A stretch of 64,000 bases of DNA from Escallonia rubra (taxonomy: Eukaryota; Streptophyta; Magnoliopsida; Escalloniales; Escalloniaceae). Below are positions 57,801 through 64,000 of this stretch, piece after piece. The stretch spans positions 62,001 through 126,000 of the forward strand of contig JAVXUO010000283.1 of assembly GCA_033065855.1 (NCBI GenBank). The letters are read 5' to 3'. Under the pieces are notes generated by a model. It saw only the letters and a list, made by a program, of their open reading frames with translations, searched no databases and was not told where the DNA came from. The position numbers and the translations under genes were made by a program. Within the stretch, counting starts at the first letter, position 1; every line of letters starts with the position of its first letter.

Positions 57801-58835
57801 CTGGGGGTTTCCGGCACCGGAAAAATCCAAAACTATCTCAAAACGCTATTTTAAGCATCCTGATGTCATTTCTGGACTAAAAGTATTTTAGAAAATTTTC
57901 ACCCGAAAATCCCGAGTAGGTGTCCGGATCGAGCGCTAAAAGGCCAGTTTCGAAAAAAAAAAACCTATGAGCCCTCAGAATGGCACGAAATTTTAGAAAA
58001 TGAATTATATCAGTAAAATAAGGTTTTCATAAAAGTTTCATATTAAAATAACTTGGTTTACTATGCTAAATAATTTGATAAATGTTTTTAATCGGTACCC
58101 CAATTTAGCGCCCTTCGCGAACCCTGAAAATTCCTGAAAAATTCCAGAGCATAGTTCTCATAAAACATTGGTATATTACAGTTTTCCACTTTGTCTAATT
58201 TTGAACTTAACTATTTATAAAAATTAGTGGAAAACTGCCTAATTAATTTTTCCACCTTTAGCGACGATAACAACTACTATTCAAATTTAATACACCTAGT
58301 ATTTCACCCCAAAACACGCACATCTTCATCTTCAACCTTCAGCCACAGCATCCAGCCCCTCCAAACTCACACATACCCACGAACTTGTCATTAATCCACT
58401 AAAAACAAAACCTACATAAGATTAACTTCAACAAAACACATCATAACACCATTTAAATTACATAATTACACCCAATATTCACATGTCCGCAACTCATATC
58501 TTCAAGAACACACACACACGACTTTCACAGTTCCACACACTAAATCACAAACCAATTTTAAGACCGCGAAGGGAAGGAATACCTTCGAAAGTTTTGCACT
58601 AATTCCTCTCCTTCTTCCTCTTATTTCCCTCTGCCCCTTCTTTATTTTTTTTTTTGGGCAAATTACACATATGTCCCTGAGGTTAGGGTATAATTACAGG
58701 TAAGGACAATAGTTTGAACAAATTACACTTATGTCTGTTGATCAAACGGAATCTTAAAAATTTTAACGGTTTTAATGAAAAGACTATATTACCCCTAAGT
58801 TGGAACTTTATTTTTTTTAATCCCATTACCTTATC

Positions 58836-59311
58836 TTAAAAAAATGAAAAAGAAACATTAATGATGCCATTAATATCCCCTCCCCCCCCCCCCACCCCTA
58901 ACCCCCATAAACCTAAGGTCCCGAAGACCCTGCTCATCGCCCGTCGGTCATTCCCCCCGAACCACTCGACAGATCCAAAATCGGCAAGCCTGAGATCGCG
59001 TTGCGCCACGCCCAGCCGGTTGCAGTGACCGATCGCGCCCATCAACGAGCTCAAGATCCCCGCCGCCTCAGGCTCGGACAAGGGGCCCTTGGAGACGCAA
59101 CAAAAATAGACGAATGAAGGCTGCCTCAGGCTCGGTCGGTGACGAGGCGGAGGACGTCGTCATCCTCGTAGACGTGGAAGAGTTGGATTATGTTGGGATG
59201 GTTGGAAAAGAGGTGGAGGAGCTTGGGCTCGATGTCGACGCAAATCCGGTTGGTGGGGGTGCGTAGGAGGAGGCGGAGGCAGGAGGGGAGAGGAAGGAAG
59301 GCTGCCGGCAT
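58836..59311 (-). pseudogene. Captured PEP-carboxylase-kinase-like (PPCK) fragment
   Basis: Two minus-strand frames encode consecutive parts of a small Ser/Thr kinase. 59311-59126 has EPKLLHLFSNHPNIIQLFHV followed by YEDDDVLRLV, the alpha-C to hinge region. 59081-58836 has EPEAAGILSSLMGAIGHC, GVAQRDL and LRLADFGSVEWF, the alpha-E to DFG region. HPNIIQ, SEPEAA, HC-R-GVA-RD and LADFGS-EWF are hallmarks of phosphoenolpyruvate carboxylase kinase, which phosphorylates PEPC near its N-terminus. The catalytic-loop HRD is QRD, and the KPDN segment up to the DFG region is deleted. The Gly-rich loop is missing, the T-loop is scrambled (VFGTLGLWG) and a frameshift separates the halves. A CDPK or SnRK source is less likely. 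Confidence 0.82.
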
Positions 59312-59580
59312 GATTTCAGTGAAACCCTAATTTATAGATTAGGGATTTCAGTGAAACCCTAATCTGCAGATTAGGGATTTCAGTGAAACCCTAATCTACA
59401 GATTAAGGATTTCAACAATTTGAGTGAGAAAATTATGGATTTCAGTGAAACCCTAATTTGCAGATTAGGGATTTCAGTGAAACCTTAATTTGCAGATTAG
59501 GAATTTCAATGAAACCCTAATTTGCAAATTAAGGTTTCAAAACCCTAATTTGCAAATTAGGGTTTCAAAACCCTAATTTG
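59312..59580. repeat. About 32-bp tandem repeats with telobox palindromes
   Basis: Units of the form GATTAGGGATTTCAGTGAAA followed by CCCTAATTTGCA are repeated about seven times. Each pairs AAACCCTAA with its inverse ATTAGGG. AAACCCTAA is the plant telobox common in 5' untranslated regions, and here it lies upstream of the kinase fragment in its reading direction. Confidence 0.88.
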
Positions 59581-60326
59581 GTGATTGAGACCCTCAGGAT
59601 TTTGATGCAGATTGAGAAATTTTGATAAATTAGACTGCAAAGATGGAGAGAAAATCAATAAAACCCTCATCTTGAAATTAAAGATTGAAATCTTAATTTA
59701 AAATTTTTAAAAATATCCAGTATATACAGTACAAGGGTAGTATCGTCATTTTAAAAATATGTATTGCTGACATCATTAAAAAAGTACACTTTTTGGACGG
59801 AAACCTGACGGATGGACACGGCTGATACATTTTAAAAGTGTTTGGTCACGGAATGTTACATTTTGAAACTCGTTGTCCTTGACTGTAATTATACCCTAAC
59901 CTCAGAGATATAAGTGTAATTTGCCCTTTTTTTTCCCTCTTTTATGTTCTTTGTTTGGGTTACTGTTCATGCTTTCTGAAATGGAAAGTTTTCCTCTTTT
60001 GTTTCTTTTTCAATTTCCTTTAGGATCTTATCCTATCTATATTTTATAATATAGTTAGATTAGTCACAAGGCAACAATAAAGAGGTGGCCAACTCATCCT
60101 CAAAATTTGACACATAATGTATATTTTTTAAAAATTGCAAATTAATCCCTCAAGGTTTCCAAAATTATAAAAATGCCCCAAAAATTTTAAAATTACATTT
60201 TTGCCCCAAAATTATTTTAAGCTTCCACTCTCTACTACTATCTGAGCATTACTCAAAATTATCACTTGTTTATTTTTCGGAGCACCGATGGTTATTTAAC
60301 TTGCTTCCAAAGTTCGGGATCTTACA

Positions 60327-60507
60327 GTTTCAATCGTTGCACCCGAGCGGATGAGTTTGGGCGCGTGTGTTGTGAGTTACAGAAAATAAAAAATTCAATT
60401 ATCAAAGTTATTGTATATTACACATGTTATCCAAAACAAAATAAAACACCAAAGGCCAAAAAAAGAGACAATACAATTTTTTCAACTATAGTCCAATTAT
60501 TATTTTA
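60327..60507 (-). mobile_element. Ogre/Tat-like leader, proximal part
   Basis: The minus strand follows the primer site with TTTTTTTGGCCTTTGGTGTT, paralleling ACGTTTTGGCCTTTTTCTTA in relic A. It is cut at 60327 by the Tekay-like LTR. Confidence 0.65.
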
Positions 60508-60527
60508 GTCCCCAGCAAAGTCGCAAC
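60508..60527 (-). promoter_or_regulatory. Primer binding site of the Ogre/Tat-like element
   Basis: The minus strand reads GTTGCGACTTTGCTGGGGAC directly after the LTR terminus GGTTCGCTACA. It closely resembles the Ogre-type primer site. Confidence 0.7.
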
Positions 60528-61683
60528 TGTAGCGAACCACCTCAAAACTTTTCCCCTCCGGACCCAGGAGGGGTCTCAAGAGGAATTTCAGAGCGGCCAT
60601 CTTATTTTTCGAAAAATATGTAAAATAGGAAAAAACCTAAAAAGGACTGTAAGATGCCAGATTCAGGGACTAAGTTATGCGACGATAAAGAGTTAGGTAC
60701 TCACCATACCCTTTCGATTTGGCGGCCTTAAAGCACATAACGCATGGAAGTAATCCAAACTTGACATGTAATTTTGATTTGAATTCGATAACTGGAGCTA
60801 AACGGCTTATGTACTCAGTCGGGCAACCTAGGGGCAAAACCACCATAGTTCGACTTGGACCCTGCAAGATGCGACATAAACTTTGGTCTTTCACATGAAA
60901 ATAAGAAAATAGATTTAAAAGACTTTTTGTAAAACTTGTTTGGTGACCAAACTCCGATTACGGGACAGGAAAAATTCTACAGACTAAATTACTAGAAAAC
61001 AATGTAAAATTACATTTAAAATACTTTGGCTTGGGGAGTTTAGAACCACCTTGAGATGAATCCACAATGAAAAGTCGGTTATTACTATAAGAAGACTACG
61101 AAAATGTTAAAGTTCTCCTTAGACATGATGTATCAAATTCAGGAAGAAATAGTACAAAAGTTCTAGAGAGACTAGCCTCCTTTGAATGTAGCCAAAAGTT
61201 AGTTGTCCTTTTTTATTGAGATCCTTGATACAGTCGGATATTTGATTGAAATCGTAAACTGAACAAAGGACAACTAACCGTAATATTTTTATATTTTCTT
61301 TTGAATTTCGGGATATTATCTGTCTCTAATTCGGTAATTTCTCCCGTTAAACAAATGTGATGTACCGAATTTCAGGAATTATCCGCAAATTTTATATAGA
61401 CCAATGCACATGCATCACGAATTAATCTCATGATATTTTTAAATTGTCCAACCAAATCATAATCTTTTAATATGGACTGGACTGGACTTGACCAAACTAG
61501 ACTGGATTCAATAATACCAAACTGGATAAGACAAAATTGGACCGAACTAGACTTAATAAAGTACATTAGGCTTATTATTTTATAGGGCCTACACCCATAA
61601 TAATAATAAACTCTAACGATAATAAAGCCCAATAATGATAAAAAAAAAAGATTAAAATAAAACTACAAAATGGGGTGTCTACA
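60528..61683 (-). mobile_element. Ogre/Tat-like LTR (1156 bp)
   Basis: The minus strand begins TGTAGACACCCCATTTTG at 61683 and ends GGTTCGCTACA at 60528, followed by the primer site, so this is a 5' LTR. Landmarks shared with relic A are CGAAAGGGTATGG near 60705 and ATAACTTAGTCCCTGAA near 60673. A region of GGACTGGACTTGACC-type short repeats lies at about 61470-61560. Confidence 0.78.
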
Positions 61684-61870
61684 GTTGGGCGATTGCTCTA
61701 GAACATACAAGTGATATGCCCAACTGGCTAAAAAACATGGTCCCATCATGACTCTTCAATTCACCTCGGCTCAATGAGCATGGTCGTGATCTGGTCGAAT
61801 AAGGCGGCTTGTGTGATATTCAAGGACCACAATGTGGCGTTGACGGGAAGGAAGATCTACGAGTCATTTC
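61684..61870 (+). pseudogene. A-type cytochrome P450 N-terminal fragment (CYP76-like)
   Basis: Conceptual translation shows YAQLAKKHGPIMTLQF and, one frame later, MVVIWSNKAACVIFKDHNVA followed by LTGRKIYES. This is the conserved stretch after the membrane anchor of CYP71-clan P450s, with the KHGPIM and SSP-AA-x-x-x-KDHD-ALAGR pattern. A TGA and a one-base frameshift break it, and the rest of the gene is missing. It starts at the edge of the Ogre/Tat-like LTR and ends just before another Ogre-like LTR end. It is unrelated to the CYP716 gene. Confidence 0.75.
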
Positions 61871-61889
61871 TTAGTTTTTTTCTTATTTC

Positions 61890-61990
61890 TCCTATTTTAT
61901 TTGATAAAATAAGATGGCGACTGCAAAATATCTTTCCGAGTTTTTTCCTAGGCGGTTCGCTACAATGGGCATCACCACCACTTTGTTGCC
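61890..61990 (+). mobile_element. Ogre/Tat-like LTR 3' terminus (relic C)
   Basis: AAATAAGATGGCGACTGCAA at about 61908 and GGCGGTTCGCTACAATGGGC at about 61954 match relic A (2087 and 2142) in the same orientation. Only the last part of an LTR survives, and the primer site is poorly kept. Confidence 0.6.
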
Positions 61991-62608
61991 GTCATCCTCA
62001 ATTTTTGTTGTACCTCTTGTGTGATTGCACTCCATCTAAGCATATGCACTTTGGCTACACTTATCTCAAGAACACGATTGCAAGCACAATAGCAATGGCG
62101 AATTAAGAAAAAGACACAACATATGGAAGCATTAGTTTCCTCTTATGTTTCTCGTACTATTGACCAATCTTTTCTTGCAAAATAGATCAATCATGCTGAA
62201 GCATTTACAACAACAAATGACTAAAAAAACTTTGGAGCTATAAAGGGATTCACTTTACACTAATTTTGTGCACTAGTTTACTGCACACTATTTTTGTACT
62301 TACGTATTGGATTTCAGAACCTTTGAGGGTAAAAGTGCGAATAGACTCAAAATAGGAGCGACTATTGATGATGATTTTTAATACCTCACTTGTCACTATT
62401 AATTATTATGAGAAATTCAGCTTTTGTTAATGACCAATGAGCTGGGGACAAGCATATTAATGTGCGAAGATAGACATTCCCATCGAATATTGTTAATTAC
62501 TGTTTTACCCCAAAATTCCTTTTCCAATCAAGAGCTATACATAATACTTTGGAGTACAAGCATCACTTTCCTTTCGAAAATTCCAATGGAAATTCCTACT
62601 ATCTGGAA
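61991..62608. other. Intergenic DNA
   Basis: No supported gene or repeat. The short ORFs are AT-rich and have no known motif. Confidence 0.55.
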
Positions 62609-62617
62609 TTGAAATTA

Positions 62618-63793
62618 GGGTTAATAGCGAAAATATACCCTCATATATGGCACGTTTGCAAATTATATCTTAGACCTTTCAAAATAGCTTTTTTATCCAC
62701 CAAACTATGGCACGATTCTGGTGCCCACACCCTGTTAGTTTTTCCGTTAACTACGATGATATTTTGGCGCCCAGCCCCGCAATCTTTGAAAATTTGAATT
62801 TTCCGAATTTGAAAATTCAAATTCATATTTCATTGTTTCAAATTCATATTTGAAAATTTGAAGTTGAAAGTATTATACATTAAGGTATAATATTATATGA
62901 AAATATGAATTCGAAAATACCTTAACAAAATGTTAATATTTTCAAAATATGAAATTATGCATGTTAATATTTTCAGATTTTCCGTTAACAAAATGTTAAT
63001 ATTTTCAAAATTTCTGAATTTTCAAATTAGAATATGTAATTTCATATTAGAATTTCATATTAGAATATGAAATTTCATATTATAATATGAAATTTTCCTA
63101 TTGCCTTTTAAATATTCTAATATGAAATTTTCATATTTTCATATTTGAAAATTAGAATTTAAAAGGCAAAATTCTAACGACAACTTTCATATTTTCAAAT
63201 ATGTTAATATGAAATTTCATATTTTCCGTTAACAAAATATTAATATGAAAATTTCAAAATTTCAAAATTTCTGAATTTTCAAATATGAATTTCATATTTT
63301 TCGTTAACAAAATGTTAAGGTATAATATTTTCTAAAAATTAAGAAAATATTATACAAAATTTCATATTTTCCATTAACAAAAGTTGAATGTTAAGGTATA
63401 ATATTTTAATATTTTCTGTTAACAAAATGTTAATATTTTCAAAATTTCATATTTTCAAATTCAATCTTTGGTAATTTTCAAATTCTGATTTGAAAATATT
63501 ATACGTTAAGGTATAATATGAATTATCTGAATTTTCATATTTGGTAATTTACACAAGAGGACTATATAGCCCCGCAATCTTTCCCTCTAAAATATGCCCA
63601 GACGATTTTACCAATATGCCCTCAATATGTTGGGGGATAACTTTGCAAACCCTAGTTTTTTCCAATAAGTTGGACGGTAGGTAAACGTTTGCAACGTTAG
63701 CCATAGTTTGGTGGATAAAAATGCTATTTTGGAAGGTCTGAGACATAATTTGCAAACGTGCCATATGTGAGGGTATATTTTCGCTATTAACCC
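62618..63793. mobile_element. Long-TIR MULE-like element with perfect 9-bp target duplication
   Basis: A 1176-bp element with about 94-bp terminal inverted repeats (62618-62711 and 63700-63793), starting GGGTTAATAGCGAAAATATA. The 9-bp TTGAAATTA is present on both sides (62609-62617 and 63794-63802). The interior is very AT-rich, built of GAAATTTCATATTTTC-like blocks and TTAACAAAATGTTAATATTT repeats in both orientations. There is no transposase and no captured gene I can see. It is clearly non-autonomous. Confidence 0.88.
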
Positions 63794-63802
63794 TTGAAAT
63801 TA

Positions 63803-64000
63803 TTAAAATTTTCCAACAGCTTCATCGTCTACTGGCCAGTAGGTAAGTCTGGTTGTTATCATGAACCTTTTTCTTGATTGATGATGTGTTAGCTAGCTTA
63901 GTTAGCGAACCCAAGACCTAGAGCCACCCAAACATTATAAATTAATAAAAGACGAGACAAAATACTTTCATTACAAGTAAGATATGAGGCATACTAGATT
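63803..64000. other. Terminal non-coding DNA
   Basis: Ordinary AT-rich sequence to the window edge. Nothing is seen. Confidence 0.5.

Larger units (their letters stand above)
58656..59925. mobile_element. Pack-MULE carrying a protein-kinase gene fragment
   Basis: A 1270-bp element. The first about 55 bp at each end are inverted repeats (GGGCAAATTACACATATGTC at 58656 and its diverged inverse ending at 59925), with weaker similarity to about 100 bp. It was inserted into a T-rich site of the Tekay-like LTR, so the target duplication is hidden in T runs. The interior is GC-rich kinase-derived sequence plus teloboxes. No transposase is present. Confidence 0.8.
55935..60326 (-). mobile_element. 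Tekay/Del-like solo LTR (about 3.1 kb) with nested MULE
   Basis: Outer ends in plus orientation are TGTAACGCCCCGAAAATC at 55935 and GTTCGGGATCTTACA at 60326. Flanking 5-mers ATTTC and GTTTC form a near-perfect target duplication. Read on the minus strand it starts TGTAAGATCCCGAAC and ends TTTTCGGGGCGTTACA, as in Tekay/Del LTRs. It contains the typical downstream block with AAAGCTCACCC and TGCAGGTGACGATCAG (near 56285-56240). The 4392-bp span includes a 1270-bp MULE, leaving about 3.1 kb. No internal domain adjoins either end, so it is a solo LTR. Confidence 0.82.
53740..61683 (-). mobile_element. Ogre/Tat-like element, 5' part, with nested insertions
   Basis: The parts run on the minus strand from high to low coordinates: LTR 61683-60528, primer site 60527-60508, leader 60507-60327, Tekay-like solo LTR insertion (60326-55935), leader continuing below 55935, AACC-repeat region 55590-54640, and gag relic 54617-53740. 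The leader is contiguous across the insertion when compared with relic A at 2175-2520, which supports the nesting. The pol region and 3' LTR are absent. Confidence 0.75.

Noticed and set aside
59312..59580. Interstitial telomere repeat
   Set aside because: The AAACCCTAA motifs are spaced 32 bp apart in inverted pairs and are not contiguous (CCCTAAA)n. They are teloboxes in a tandem repeat.
62424..63764. Short ORFs in the AT-rich MULE and its flank
   Set aside because: They overlap the TIRs or AT-rich repeats and show no conserved features.

Overview
The window is plant nuclear DNA, almost certainly from a eudicot. It carries a three-exon CYP716-family cytochrome P450 gene, plant mobile domain (PMD) exons, plant-type retrotransposon LTRs (Ogre/Tat-like, Tekay/Del-like), Mutator-like elements (MULEs) with 9-bp target duplications, a CACTA end and an endogenous pararetrovirus remnant. 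I cannot name the species. The DNA is AT-rich with GC-rich islands inside some repeats. Isolated N bases (about 6546, 7689, 7726, 7731) show it is draft assembly.

Layout: 1-1500 is a decayed Caulimoviridae-like pararetrovirus on the minus strand with an initiator-Met tRNA primer site. 1649-2520 holds an AT microsatellite and an Ogre/Tat-like LTR end plus leader. 2951-25916 is an 18-copy tandem array of about 1.28-kb units, each made of a long-TIR MULE plus about 276 bp of its insertion-site flank. The first copy still has a 9-bp target duplication, and the array edges suggest it arose by duplication at a TAAA microhomology. 26577-27520 is a broken duplicate of the CYP716 gene. 27520-33400 contains palindromic CGTGGTT/AACCACG repeats and segments repeated in opposite orientation. 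33740-37947 holds two distantly related small ORFs, a 630-bp direct duplication and a gypsy-like solo LTR inserted in its second copy.

38918-39360 is a CACTA end. 40438-46167 is a PMD-family pseudogene on the minus strand, with LINE debris in its largest intron and four premature stops that are all TAG. 47244-48117 is another LINE remnant, followed by an 830-bp ACC-type trinucleotide tract. 50388-52999 is the one convincing intact protein-coding gene, a CYP716-family P450 of 483 residues, probably acting in triterpenoid oxidation, with an unusual I-helix.

53740-61683 is a three-level nest on the minus strand. An Ogre/Tat-like element (LTR, primer site, leader, gag relic) was split by a Tekay-like solo LTR, which was itself hit by a MULE carrying a fragment of a PEP-carboxylase-kinase-like gene. 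Next to it, 61684-61870 is a fragment of a second, A-type P450. 62618-63793 is a third long-TIR element with a perfect 9-bp target duplication.

No transposase, integrase or complete reverse transcriptase was found, so the mobile elements here look non-autonomous, truncated or recombined. The main interest is how the elements reshaped the region: formation of a satellite from a MULE, gene-fragment capture, and duplication and decay of a P450.
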